Source: an uncultured Porphyromonadaceae bacterium
GTDB taxonomy: Bacteria > Bacteroidota > Bacteroidia > Bacteroidales > Muribaculaceae
Assembly (NCBI GenBank): GCA_937989585.1
Contig: CALKRW010000034.1
Location: 1-36,689, forward strand
Reading direction: 5' to 3'
DNA: 36,689 nt
In this document: in pieces, positions 1-8,754 of the stretch
How the letters are laid out: each line of letters starts with the position of its first letter
How positions within the stretch are numbered: the stretch's first letter is position 1
The notes under the pieces: model-generated
The model's database searches: none
Told to the model about the DNA's origin: nothing
Seen by the model: the letters and a program-made list of their open reading frames with translations, nothing else
Position numbers and translations under genes: made by a program

Positions 1-60
1 TTTTCAAGCTGCCGATTCGTCTTTTTTAGGCCATTCCTTATCCCGAACTCACGTTACAAG

Positions 61-444
61 ATGATGATGTCGTTCGACGGCACGGACAACATCCAGGGCG
101 TACCGCGCCGTTACCGCATCCACATCGACAAGCGCGACAAGGAGACGGGCGAAATCACGCTTGGCCGTCTCGAGGTGTTCTCGCTGAAGGCCGGAGGCTG
201 GGTTCCCGGCGGCCACAAGTCGGTGCACAACACCAAGAAGGGCTTGTTCATGAACGTCACCGAGAAGGGGTGGCCGGCTGACACCTACCAGGGCGTTGTG
301 CTGAAACCCGCCGAGAAGCGCAACGACGTGTACTGGTACGCTCCCGCGATGTGGTACAAGAACAAAGCAATCTACGAGACTATCGTCGAAAGTATGCGCA
401 ACAGTTACGGCACGTTCAGGACGGACGTTGAGAGGCTGTTCTAA
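61..444 (+). CDS. Hypothetical protein, possibly 5'-truncated by the window edge
   Basis: I do not recognise this 127-residue protein. Three consecutive ATG codons open it, but the same frame has no stop back to base 1, so it may be the C-terminal part of a longer gene that begins outside the window. It is rich in Lys, Arg and aromatic residues, with a run of charged residues near the start and a tryptophan/tyrosine-rich stretch (VYWYAPAMWYKNK) near residues 90-103. No signal peptide or membrane segment is visible. It faces the 845-residue gene at 702-3239 tail to tail, with repeat-bearing DNA between them. A phage or mobile-element origin is possible but I have no motif for it. Confidence 0.5.
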   Translation: MMMSFDGTDNIQGVPRRYRIHIDKRDKETGEITLGRLEVFSLKAGGWVPGGHKSVHNTKKGLFMNVTEKGWPADTYQGVVLKPAEKRNDVYWYAPAMWYKNKAIYETIVESMRNSYGTFRTDVERLF

Positions 445-458
445 GTTTTAGGGCAGAG

Positions 459-493
459 ATCAGAGAACTCTGAGTAATCTGAGAACTCTGAGG
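459..493. repeat. Short degenerate tandem repeat, CTCTGAG/CAGAG units
   Basis: The stretch carries CAGAGAACTCTGAG followed by CTGAGAACTCTGAG, so each unit is itself a small inverted repeat. Related TCAGAG-type strings occur at 621-652 and CCAGAG-type strings at 6922-6951. The rest of the 445-701 gap shows no gene I can support. Confidence 0.6.
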
Positions 494-620
494 CATCGGG
501 CATATTGGCTTTCGGGCTGTGGCGTTGATGGCGTCATGGCCCGAAATGCGTTATGGAGGGGGCTCGATGTGCCCGAGGTGCGCGAGGGGATCGAGTTGCC
601 CGGAGGGGCGGTCAGGGTGG

Positions 621-652
621 TATCAGAGGAATCAGAGTCATCAGAGAAATCA
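621..652. repeat. TCAGAG microsatellite-like repeat
   Basis: Three TCAGAG units separated by three to four bases (ATCAGAGGAATCAGAG and then TCATCAGAG). It lies just past the 3' end of the 845-residue gene on the minus strand and is related to the array at 459-493. Confidence 0.6.
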
Positions 653-701
653 TTTTTTCAAGATTTTTGGTGGGGATTGATGTTGGGGAATTGGTGGATT
701 G

Positions 702-3239
702 TCAGAGGATGGATGGCGTGGGTGAGGCGAGGCGCAGGTCGGGGGTGGCGAGGGCGTCGAGGGTCAGGACGGGTGTGGCGTCGAGATGCAGGACACGGGG
801 AACGAGCATCCGCAGGGGATGGGTGACGCGTCCGTTGACGGAGACGCGGCAGAGCGGGGCGCGGAGTGCGCTGAGGTATTCGCGGTCGAGGGTCAGGTCG
901 CCGCGGATTGAGGTCGCGAAGACGGGGAGTTCGTAGAGCCGTGCCGGAGATGGCGACAGGCCTGCGCAGAAGGCGATGTTGCCGTTGGTAAAGGCTTTTT
1001 TGGCGTTCGAATTTTTCTGGTCGGTGCGGGCGGCGGCTTTTGCGGCGTTGGGGAAGAGGATGGCGGACCAGCGGACGGCGGTGGATTTGGAGGGGGCGTG
1101 GCGGCGGGAGAAGTCGAGCAGGCGCGTGGGGCGGTCGTCGGAGGCGTCGGTGACGAAACAGCCGCCGGGAGCGCTGAGCCATGCCGTGGGGTCGACGGGG
1201 TCGGTGGTGTAGGAACGCAGGGTGGCGGGAGTCAGGAGACTGCGCCTGTGCGGGTCGGGTGACATGATGTAGTGCAGGAGGGTGAACTCGGTGGCGACGA
1301 GGAGTTCCTGACAGAGAGGGTCGTAGGCGAGGTAGTGGGGGCGCGACGGCAACATGGGGACAAGCGTGACGGTGGACTTGCCGTGCAGGCGGTAGAGGCT
1401 GTAGCCGTCGATGATGTATATTCCGTCGGGGGCTTTGGCGACAGACGCGGAAGATGTGACAGACAGCGAGTTGACAAGAGTGGCTGAAATCGAGCGAAGG
1501 TCGGACGAGAGGACAATCTGGAGCGAGCCCTCGGGCGTGAAGGCGTAGAAGCGCTCGCGGCCATAGTCCCAGGCAGAGCCGGTGGAAGGTGCCGGGAGCA
1601 GACATGAGGGACGCGCGACAACCGCCTTGGCGACACTCAGCGAGAGCGGCGAGGCGACGGGTGCCGCTGCGACGAGAGCCGGGTCGGCGGGGAAGGTCAT
1701 TGGCTCAAGGTCGGGTGCAACAGACTCGTCGCAGGATTCGGGAGCGATTGCCGACAGGTCGGACTCGAGCGACCAGGAGAAACGGCCCGAAGGAGCGGAC
1801 GAAAGCGAGCGGAAGACCGAGACGGGGTCCATGCCGTCGACCTCGACACAGAGCGAGATGGATTTCATGCCCGCGAGCGGATAGGAAAGGAGCGGTCCGA
1901 ATGCGACGGGAGCGTAATCGTCGCCCTCGCCCTGCCAGAGGACCGCGGTGCCGTCCTCGGCGACAACCTGCGCCCAGGCGCGCCATGCCTTGCGCTCGAG
2001 GCGGGATGCGAAACACTGAGGCGACCAGCCCTCGAAGGGCAAAGCGCGGATGTCGCCCCATAGAACCGCCCCCGAGGCCGTTGCGGCGGCAGATGCCACA
2101 AAGGAATGGGGACAGGAGAGGGGGAGTCTGGAATGTAGAATTGAGAATTTAGAATTAAGAATGGAGAATTGGGAATTATTCTGTTTCTGCCGTGACACGT
2201 CGGGGAGGATGACGCGGGATTCGGCGCGTACAAAGGGGGCGTCGATGACGGTGCGGTGGACGAGGAGCGAGTCGAGGCGGTCGATGGCCTTTGCCATAAG
2301 CGAGGTGTTGTTGTGGCGTGACGAGGCGACAAGCGCCGAGGGACTGAAGGCGACGGCGACGTGCATGAAGCCCTTGCCGGCAGTGCGCTGGAAACTGACG
2401 GTGGTGCGGAAATCGTCGCCGAAGGGGAAGAACTGGGGCGAGACATCGACGACGAGTCGGGCGGCACGGCGTCGCAGGGTCTCGGGGAGGACGCCGCAGA
2501 CGGTGGCGCGGATGCGGAATGATGACATCGAGACAGTGCGCTCGGCGAAGGTGACACGGTCGTCGGAATCAAAGGCGAGGGGCGAGTCGAAGTCGCCTTC
2601 GGCGGGTTTCAGGATGACAGGGGGATAGATGTGGACGGTGTTGCCGTCGGCATCGAGGACTCGGGCGCGGGCGATGACGGGAGCGACGAAGGCTCCGGCG
2701 GTGCGGGCCTGGGCGCGGATGTTGTCGTAGGCCTCGCGGACGGAGGCGGTGATTCGGCGGCGGTCGGCGTCGGAGATTCGTCCCCGGGCGGGGTCGGTGC
2801 TAAGGGCGGCGAGGGCGACACTGGTGGACAGGGGGCCGAAATCCTCGGCGATGAGGCTGACGGCGGGCCAGCGGGGAACAAGGCCCTCGACGCGCCACGA
2901 CGCGGAGGTGCGGAGGGCAGTCCAGGGGCCTTTGGCGGTCATGACGGTGAGCAGGGTGCCTTCGGGCGCAGGGGTAAGGATAGCCGAGCGGGGCGCCGAG
3001 GGCAGCGAGCCGACGAGAACGGGGTCGGAGGCGCCGGACTCGGAGAGGGCGAAGGCGTAGATGTCGAGATTATTGACGGCGATGAGCAGGGCCGAATCGG
3101 CGACAAGCGGACGGTAATCGCCTTTTGCAAGGACAGTGGGGAGTCCGGCGACAACGAGGGTCGAGAGGCAGTCCGAGGCGGGACGGAGATTGTGGCACTC
3201 GAGGGTGCGGAAGTTTTTGTTTTGAGAATTGATTAACAT
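702..3239 (-). CDS. Unrecognised 845-residue protein with an in-frame short-repeat insertion
   Basis: A long, high-GC open frame that I cannot assign to a family. It lacks a signal peptide and membrane segments; the N-terminus begins MLINSQNKNF. It is rich in Ala, Ser, Leu and Pro with many short beta-like stretches. The last ~60 residues contain a run (VSVNGRVTHPLRMLVPR) with the look of a beta-sandwich module. At residues ~354-370 the protein contains a low-complexity run (NSQFSILNSKFSILHSRL) that translates an AT-rich DNA repeat at 2131-2179, and the frame stays open on both sides. Several overlapping frames are also open because of the high GC content; this frame was chosen for its length. 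A weak TATATTTG promoter-like box on the minus strand lies at 3392-3399. A structural or phage-like role is possible but unsupported. Confidence 0.6.
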   Translation of the reverse strand: MLINSQNKNFRTLECHNLRPASDCLSTLVVAGLPTVLAKGDYRPLVADSALLIAVNNLDIYAFALSESGASDPVLVGSLPSAPRSAILTPAPEGTLLTVMTAKGPWTALRTSASWRVEGLVPRWPAVSLIAEDFGPLSTSVALAALSTDPARGRISDADRRRITASVREAYDNIRAQARTAGAFVAPVIARARVLDADGNTVHIYPPVILKPAEGDFDSPLAFDSDDRVTFAERTVSMSSFRIRATVCGVLPETLRRRAARLVVDVSPQFFPFGDDFRTTVSFQRTAGKGFMHVAVAFSPSALVASSRHNNTSLMAKAIDRLDSLLVHRTVIDAPFVRAESRVILPDVSRQKQNNSQFSILNSKFSILHSRLPLSCPHSFVASAAATASGAVLWGDIRALPFEGWSPQCFASRLERKAWRAWAQVVAEDGTAVLWQGEGDDYAPVAFGPLLSYPLAGMKSISLCVEVDGMDPVSVFRSLSSAPSGRFSWSLESDLSAIAPESCDESVAPDLEPMTFPADPALVAAAPVASPLSLSVAKAVVARPSCLLPAPSTGSAWDYGRERFYAFTPEGSLQIVLSSDLRSISATLVNSLSVTSSASVAKAPDGIYIIDGYSLYRLHGKSTVTLVPMLPSRPHYLAYDPLCQELLVATEFTLLHYIMSPDPHRRSLLTPATLRSYTTDPVDPTAWLSAPGGCFVTDASDDRPTRLLDFSRRHAPSKSTAVRWSAILFPNAAKAAARTDQKNSNAKKAFTNGNIAFCAGLSPSPARLYELPVFATSIRGDLTLDREYLSALRAPLCRVSVNGRVTHPLRMLVPRVLHLDATPVLTLDALATPDLRLASPTPSIL
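2131..2179. repeat. AGAATT-type heptamer-like array inside a coding region
   Basis: Successive units of the form GAATTNA/GAGAATT run for about 49 bases and are much richer in AT than the flanking gene. On the minus strand they read in frame through the 845-residue protein. The look is of an interspersed degenerate tandem repeat rather than native coding sequence. Confidence 0.7.
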
Positions 3240-3532
3240 AAAGGTAGATTTTTTTGATTGGTTTGTAAATTAAGTTGGTTGGTTTAATTGGTTGGTTTGT
3301 TGTGTTGGCCGGGATGTTGTGTTGGCCGGGATGGTTTCCGGGCCGGATGGTATGTGTGTCTTCAGGCCCGGGGTGGTGTCTTTTCACGCTGCAAATATAC
3401 GACGGCGGCGAAGGGTTTGCCCTCCGCCGTCTGAATAGATTGGCAAAATTTGAAAAAAAATTTTTGTCGGGGGAAATTTTTTTTCGATTTATCTGGATTA
3501 ATCACGAAAATCGGGAGATGAGAAGAGTGGAG

Positions 3533-3604
3533 GGATGGGAATTGTGGGAGAGGTAGGATTCTGGCGGGAGGAGGACGCCTTTCCATGATACAGAGCGGCG
3601 GAGG
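3533..3604. repeat. Interspersed intergenic repeat, copy A
   Basis: About 70 bases that align with 10441-10509: both have a GGGA-rich start, then GTGGGAGAGG or TTGGGAGAGG, then GGATTC, then a GC-rich stretch with GACGCC, then TTCCATGATAC, then GGCGG. The shared order at two unlinked intergenic sites argues for a dispersed repeat family. Confidence 0.55.
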
Positions 3605-3641
3605 TGAGGCCATGACTGTCAGGGTTAAATAATGTTAAATC

Positions 3642-3672
3642 GGGGGGGGTATTTTTTATCTGTCTATATTTG
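3642..3672 (+). promoter_or_regulatory. Putative promoter of the BspA-like gene with an adjacent poly-G tract
   Basis: TATATTTG at 3665-3672 fits the Bacteroidetes -7 element TAnnTTTG. No TTTG is present at the usual -33 distance; that position is instead occupied by eight consecutive Gs (3642-3649). The box overlaps a possible upstream TTG start, which supports starting translation at 3712. Confidence 0.45.
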
Positions 3673-3711
3673 TTGAATAAATCAAAAATACCATTAAATA
3701 ATCTAAGTTTT

Positions 3712-6700
3712 ATGTCCAAACTATTCAGAAAGACCGCAGTGTTGCTGATTATGACCCTTTTGGGTCATTTCGGTGCAAGAGCGCAGGAGATCAGTTCCGT
3801 CTATGGGAACTTCAGGATGGATTTCTATGTCTATGACAGTCAGAACCATCTGTGCGAACTCATTAACATAGTCCAGATTACTGAACCAGAATATCCTTTG
3901 TACAACAGACTCAACATTCCGGCAAGTGTAAATTACAACGGTAATGAATATAGTGTAGCGCGCATAGGCAACAGAACTGTGTTTCAAGGCACTACAGCAA
4001 GCGGCATAAGTTTTCGAGACAATCCCAAATTACTAACGGGCATTGACCTATCCAATTTCTTTGCTTCATGCCCATATCTCCAGGAGGTAGTCGGTCTTGA
4101 GGATATTACCGAAATTGCACCCTATATGTTCTATGACTGTCCGGAAATGCGCCCTAATACCCAGATGTTCCCGTCAAGTGTTACAAAGATAGGAGAATAC
4201 GCATTTGCCATGTCAACAGGACCCGGGAAAGAACCTGGGGCGGGTGCTATAATTGTCCCAAATATAAAGGAAGTTGCGAGCAACGCATACAGTAACCGCA
4301 TCATGATTGAGGGGGCAATCCTTTTTAGTCCGGACACACTGCGTATCACCGGCCCGGACTATGATCGTCCGTATCCATTCGTGGCCCAAAATCATACTAT
4401 CTACCGCAATATCGACTGTACAGGCTCAAATGGCGGAAACGCAGACATAATGCAAGGTATAAGAAGCAGCAACACCAATTTCGCTCCTTTGTGCAGTTCA
4501 AACCACGCTCTCGAAATTTTCTTTCTCTCAAATTCGCATGTCGGAGAACTCTCGTTCGGCGAGTGTCCGAAACTCAGGCAACTGGTCGTGCAGAACAGTT
4601 CGGCGGACGAACTCTCATATTCGTATTCGGCTGATAATGACAGCACCCTTAAGGTATGCGTCATACAGGGGAGCGAGATAAGCGACATGGCACTGGGAAA
4701 CATAACCGGAAGTAAGACGCAGGCATTTATCATACAGAATTGCAAGGTCCGGGACCTGAAACTGAGTGAAGTACCTCCATTCCAGGGCATCAATACACTG
4801 TCGGTCGAGAAACTCGCCATCTCAAACTGGCTTGCGGACACTCTTGACCTTTCCGGGGTGAAGTGCTTCGGCGAAGACCAAAGAGTCTCTCTCCAGGCCG
4901 GAATGGGAGGCAAGGGCGTCAGGACCCTGATTTTCCCGGACAACCTGCATGGCACGGTCTATTACAACAACTGGCCATCGCTTGAAGACGTGTATATAGG
5001 CAAGTACATCACCGGTATAGGAGAGTTCAATGACTATTCCCATGAGATTGTCTACGCAGGCGACATGAGCGACTGGTGCAAACTTGTCATCGACGGGGGC
5101 CAGAAATCAAGTTGGAGCGAATTCTACTACAGTTGGCCTGACTCGCCCATGCATTACGTCACTAAACTGTGGTACGGCGACGGACGCAACAAGACCAGGT
5201 TTGTCGAGGACCTCGTGCTGACAGACATCGAGAAGATTCCGAGTTATGCCTTTGCCGGCTACCGTGGACTGAAATCGGTAAAGATAAGCGGAAACACCTA
5301 CATCGACGAATGTGCGTTCAGCAGTTGCCGCAACCTGAAGAGCATCGACATCGACGGCTGCGCCGTTGGCAAAGGCGCCTTCGGCCATTCGTTCTATGTC
5401 GAGCAGATAACCATCGGAGCCAATACCAAATCATTCGAGCCCTACTGCTTCTCACGTACAGGCTTCAACGCGAAAACTCCAACCCGCGTAGACTACAAGG
5501 GCAAGCCGTCGCAGTGGGCGTCGATTGACTTCAAGGCGGTGGAGGATCATTTCGACGGCCGGCCCTACACTTTCTCGGCAGGCATCAATCCGGCATGGAT
5601 AGCCAAAGGAGGCTTTTACATCCAGGACAAGATTGTGGAAACGCTCGAGTTCGACGAGATGATAGAGCGAGTGGCCGCCTATGCGTTCTCCAACATGAGT
5701 TCACTGAAGGAGGTGCGTTTCAAGGACAAGGCACCCCGCAACTTCGGCGATGACTGCTTCAGCAACTGTTCTTGCCTGTCCAGGGTCATTTTCTATGTCG
5801 CTCCGAGGTCACGTGCAGCCGAAAACCCGACAGAAGGCATCACGATAGGCAAGAATGCGTTCTATAATGACGCCATGCTCAGCGAGATATCATTCCTCGA
5901 TGACGTAGAGGACATAGGCGCGAGCGCTTTCGAGGGCACTCCCCTGATCGAGAATCAGGCCAACGGTCCGGTATATATCGGAAGCACCCTTTACGAGTAC
6001 AAGGGAAGCGCGCCGGCCAACACCGTGCTCGAAGTGAAAGAAGGCACAAGCGTGCTGTGTGCCAACAGTCTCAGGGGCCAGAGCGGCATCACCGGAATAG
6101 TTCTGCCAAAATCGCTCCTTAAGGTTTACGAGGGTGCCCTCAGCGGCACCGGCCTCGAGGGCAGCCTCACGGTACCGGACAAGGTGAGTGTCTTCGCAAG
6201 CAATATAGAATCCGAGAAACTGACGAAAGTCGTGTTCGAGGACAGCGACACCCCGCTTTACAAGACAGCCAAGGCCAGCGGCATCGAGGAACTGTATATG
6301 GGACGTAACTTCGTTCCCACGTACCATTATTACACAGACGCAGACGGCGAGCAGCGCCTGAGTTCGGTCACCGGCAACGACATTGCCACCGGAGCGAACC
6401 TGAAGGTCGTGACCTTCGGCCCGAAAGTAACCGAGATTCCGCTCTACACCTTCCCGACCAAGATGTGGGACCTGACGACACTGCGCAGCCTCAATCCCGA
6501 GCCTCCGCTGCTCCCGGCCATGAAGTTCGATGACTTTGACCGGGAATGGACCATGATAGACCGTGTGAATCCGGAGACCGTGGTTCTGGAGGTTCCACAG
6601 GGGTCACTGGAGAAGTACCGCAACGCCGAGGGATGGAAAGAATTCCTGAACATTCGCGAGACCTCCGGCATCGGGAACATCACTACCGAAAGCGGCAGTG

Positions 6701-6816
6701 CCGAGGTCAAGGGATACTACAATACGCTCGGCGTATTCAGCACCCGACCCTTCGAGGGACTTAACATCGAGGTCCGTGGCGACGGCTCAAAGCGCAAGGT
6801 ATTCCACAAACTATAA
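3712..6816 (+). CDS. Secreted BspA-like leucine-rich-repeat protein
   Basis: A 1034-residue surface or secreted protein of the BspA / LRR_5 type. Such proteins in Bacteroidales and oral anaerobes bind host matrix proteins or mediate adhesion; the ligand here is unknown. The first ~25 residues form a signal peptide (basic MSKLFRK, a hydrophobic LLIMTLLGHFG core, then ARAQ). The body has repeated segments of the type 'I..YAF..Y.GLKSVKI..', 'CAFSSCRNLKSIDI' and 'AFSNMSSLKEVRF' typical of LRR_5. The C-terminal ~40 residues (GYYNTLGVFSTRPFEGLN and a GSKRK tail) resemble the short C-terminal modules of other Bacteroidales surface proteins. The ATG at 3712 was preferred over an in-frame TTG at 3670 because it opens directly on the signal peptide and the TTG overlaps a promoter box. 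The 5' third is visibly poorer in GC than the 3' part. Confidence 0.88.
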   Translation: MSKLFRKTAVLLIMTLLGHFGARAQEISSVYGNFRMDFYVYDSQNHLCELINIVQITEPEYPLYNRLNIPASVNYNGNEYSVARIGNRTVFQGTTASGISFRDNPKLLTGIDLSNFFASCPYLQEVVGLEDITEIAPYMFYDCPEMRPNTQMFPSSVTKIGEYAFAMSTGPGKEPGAGAIIVPNIKEVASNAYSNRIMIEGAILFSPDTLRITGPDYDRPYPFVAQNHTIYRNIDCTGSNGGNADIMQGIRSSNTNFAPLCSSNHALEIFFLSNSHVGELSFGECPKLRQLVVQNSSADELSYSYSADNDSTLKVCVIQGSEISDMALGNITGSKTQAFIIQNCKVRDLKLSEVPPFQGINTLSVEKLAISNWLADTLDLSGVKCFGEDQRVSLQAGMGGKGVRTLIFPDNLHGTVYYNNWPSLEDVYIGKYITGIGEFNDYSHEIVYAGDMSDWCKLVIDGGQKSSWSEFYYSWPDSPMHYVTKLWYGDGRNKTRFVEDLVLTDIEKIPSYAFAGYRGLKSVKISGNTYIDECAFSSCRNLKSIDIDGCAVGKGAFGHSFYVEQITIGANTKSFEPYCFSRTGFNAKTPTRVDYKGKPSQWASIDFKAVEDHFDGRPYTFSAGINPAWIAKGGFYIQDKIVETLEFDEMIERVAAYAFSNMSSLKEVRFKDKAPRNFGDDCFSNCSCLSRVIFYVAPRSRAAENPTEGITIGKNAFYNDAMLSEISFLDDVEDIGASAFEGTPLIENQANGPVYIGSTLYEYKGSAPANTVLEVKEGTSVLCANSLRGQSGITGIVLPKSLLKVYEGALSGTGLEGSLTVPDKVSVFASNIESEKLTKVVFEDSDTPLYKTAKASGIEELYMGRNFVPTYHYYTDADGEQRLSSVTGNDIATGANLKVVTFGPKVTEIPLYTFPTKMWDLTTLRSLNPEPPLLPAMKFDDFDREWTMIDRVNPETVVLEVPQGSLEKYRNAEGWKEFLNIRETSGIGNITTESGSAEVKGYYNTLGVFSTRPFEGLNIEVRGDGSKRKVFHKL

Positions 6817-6841
6817 GAGACATAACTAAGTACCTTATTGA

Positions 6842-6877
6842 GAATGCCGGGCTAATTTAGTCCGGCATTCTTTTTTT
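6842..6877 (+). terminator. Rho-independent terminator of the BspA-like gene
   Basis: GAATGCCGG at 6842-6850 pairs with CCGGCATTC at 6862-6870, the stem continues through CTA/TAG, and seven Ts follow. It sits about 25 bases after the stop codon. Confidence 0.92.
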
Positions 6878-7031
6878 GTTAATCGGGGGGACAGGGATTA
6901 AGCGAGATTTATCGATAAATGAGACCAGAGGACCAGAGAAACCAGAGGAATTCGGGGGAGGGGAGGAGTTGGGAGGTGTGGGAGGTGTGGTGGAGAGATG
7001 GGATTTGGAGCAGAAGAGATTCGGGATAGTA
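6878..7031. other. Intergenic stretch with palindrome and CCAGAG repeats
   Basis: It contains a perfect 14-bp palindrome ATTTATCGATAAAT (6907-6920), then CCAGAG units at 6922-6951 related to those near 459 and 621, then a G-rich run with GGGAGGTGT twice. No gene is seen. Confidence 0.55.
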
Positions 7032-8018
7032 TTATTCTATTCCTGATGATTCAATTCTGTCAATAATTGCGTGAATGTTTCTCAAGACCAAAGTTGAATC
7101 CGGTATTGATTTATATGCCAAACGTGACAGTTCGCCTGTATAGATATCTGAGAGGCTTTCGCTCCAAATTTTTTCTAATGAATGAAAAAGTGGAGAATCA
7201 GATAGTGGCCGTCTATTCCAGTTCATAGGATTGTCAAATATTTCCCTGTCATGTTCAAGAAGTGATTGCAAGTCATTGAGAAATTCATCGGAATGGAAAT
7301 AATCGGCACACTCCTTATTCTCCAACAAATAGTACAGGTCATAGAAATGACGGATTTTTTTAGGCAATTCAATATCATAATCGGGAGCCAGAGAAAATCT
7401 CAATAAGGATACAATTTTTTCTGTTGCAGTCATCCTTTTATCAAGAACATTCAAAGAGAAAGGTTCCAGACCATAGTGCTCAATAAAATCATGATTGCCA
7501 GACGATGACAGATATGTCCCTATAAAAGTGTCTATCACACATTTTTCATAAGGATACGGATTTGCAAAGGAATTTATCTCAACCATTATCTGACCAAGTT
7601 TTATCGGCGTACCTGTAACGGAATCATTCAATTCAGCCAATCTGTCATATCCGTATATCGCTTTATAATAACTCGACCCTTTGCTCGTCACACCGGGTGC
7701 CGGGATCTCGTCAAGGCCAACCGTCATGGATTTTGCCAGTTTTCTAATCAGCATCTTTCTCTGATTGCCATTCAAAGATGAGGCATTGACAATGGCTATA
7801 TCAATATCTTCTGAGAATCTCGAACCGATAAAATATGCCTTCGAGAGACTTGTGCCTCCTTTGAATATAGCACGGTTGTCGGTGTCAGATTGCGCCAGCA
7901 TCTTTAGCGACCGCGTTATCCAGTAATCCTTTTCAACAAAGATGGGATTTACCTCCAGATATTCACCTGTAGCAAATACAGCATCAGCAAAGAGTTTTTT
8001 ATCTTCGTGCAGGTTCAT
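7032..8018 (-). CDS. AbiEii/AbiGii-family nucleotidyltransferase toxin
   Basis: A 328-residue protein of the AbiEii / AbiGii toxin family. AbiE systems act as abortive-infection or toxin-antitoxin modules in which the nucleotidyltransferase-fold toxin blocks growth; related toxins modify tRNA, and the target here is unknown. Visible motifs are KGGTSLSKAY at residues 53-62 and RFSEDIDIAI at 67-76, the glycine-rich and Asp-x-Asp parts of the nucleotidyltransferase core. The start at 8018 (MNLHEDKK) is preferred to an ATG 33 bases upstream because a GGAGA lies six bases before it. It overlaps the end of the upstream antitoxin-like gene by 20 bases, which implies translational coupling. The pair is much richer in AT than the flanking genes, a sign of transfer. 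Confidence 0.9.
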   Translation of the reverse strand: MNLHEDKKLFADAVFATGEYLEVNPIFVEKDYWITRSLKMLAQSDTDNRAIFKGGTSLSKAYFIGSRFSEDIDIAIVNASSLNGNQRKMLIRKLAKSMTVGLDEIPAPGVTSKGSSYYKAIYGYDRLAELNDSVTGTPIKLGQIMVEINSFANPYPYEKCVIDTFIGTYLSSSGNHDFIEHYGLEPFSLNVLDKRMTATEKIVSLLRFSLAPDYDIELPKKIRHFYDLYYLLENKECADYFHSDEFLNDLQSLLEHDREIFDNPMNWNRRPLSDSPLFHSLEKIWSESLSDIYTGELSRLAYKSIPDSTLVLRNIHAIIDRIESSGIE

Positions 8019-8742
8019 ATATTCTCCATTTAATTTTATTGGGAAGGACATCGTCTGTTATGGGAATTCTATATCTTGATATACCGTTCAAAGACTGGCG
8101 CAAGGGTTCGATAATGTTATCACCATATCCGAGATACTCCATAATCGCTCCAAGCAATGCTCTTACTGACGGAGCATAATTCAAAGCATATTCAACCATT
8201 TTTCCCTTTTGGTCATCATCAAGTTCATGTATTATGCAGATAATCCTTTTGCATGCCTCATTGGGAGAAGTGCCCGGTATGTTTTTTATAAATTTAAGGC
8301 AGTCCAATAACCTTAATAGGTCAATTGCATCTTCTTTGATATCATTGGGCTGAAGGACAAACGAGATATTATAATTGCCCCGTCTAAGCGGTCTCCTGTA
8401 ATAGTTGGTGCCAATCTGAATCTCTGACGAAATTTGCGTGGTAAGGGAGTACTGAGAGAACGCTGTCGCACCGGTAAGGTAACCAATCAATTGACCGTCT
8501 TTAACCAAAAACTCTCTTGCTACCTGTGCCGGTGAGGGCTTTAGGTTTCCAAAAACAGTAACTCTTGGTTTATAATATTTCCCGTTTGAGAGTTTTGAAA
8601 TCTCACCATTTTCAGCCATACGTTGCAATGCCCTTGCCGCAGCCTCACGTTGACTTATTTCACAGTCAATGTCTGAGACGGTAAAGACAAAATCATCCGG
8701 GAACTCCGAAATGGCTTGCTTTATTTTTTTTGACACAGTCAT
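7999..8742 (-). CDS. DUF6088 / AbiEi-like antitoxin
   Basis: A 247-residue partner of the AbiEii toxin. The N-terminal ~65 residues look like a winged helix (KKIKQAISEF, then EAAARALQRMAENGEISKL, then GKYYKP), as in AbiEi antitoxins that bind their own operator. The following GYLTGATAFSQYSLTTQIS segment is characteristic of the AbiEi/DUF6088 group. I chose the ATG at 8742 rather than the one four codons upstream because GGAG precedes it by six bases, as in the downstream toxin gene. It is the first gene of a two-gene operon; the operator-like repeats at 8755-8821 lie directly upstream, so autoregulation is likely, as known for AbiEi proteins. Whether it neutralises the toxin is inferred from gene order and family. 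Confidence 0.85.
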   Translation of the reverse strand: MTVSKKIKQAISEFPDDFVFTVSDIDCEISQREAAARALQRMAENGEISKLSNGKYYKPRVTVFGNLKPSPAQVAREFLVKDGQLIGYLTGATAFSQYSLTTQISSEIQIGTNYYRRPLRRGNYNISFVLQPNDIKEDAIDLLRLLDCLKFIKNIPGTSPNEACKRIICIIHELDDDQKGKMVEYALNYAPSVRALLGAIMEYLGYGDNIIEPLRQSLNGISRYRIPITDDVLPNKIKWRIYEPARR

Positions 8743-8754
8743 TGATATCTCCAT

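Larger units (their letters stand above)
3240..3711. other. Repeat-rich intergenic region, no gene seen
   Basis: About 470 bases between two divergent genes. It holds a perfect 17-bp tandem duplication (TTGTGTTGGCCGGGATG at 3300-3316 and 3317-3333), a strong hairpin at 3401-3431 (GACGGCGG / CCGCCGTC with an inner AGGG/CCCT stem), a dispersed repeat element at 3533-3604, an eight-G tract at 3642-3649 and a promoter-like box at 3665-3672. No protein-coding stretch is convincing. Confidence 0.7.

Noticed and set aside
3670..3711. TTG start for the BspA-like gene
   Set aside because: It overlaps a TATATTTG promoter box and would place 14 polar residues before a normal signal peptide that starts with ATG at 3712.
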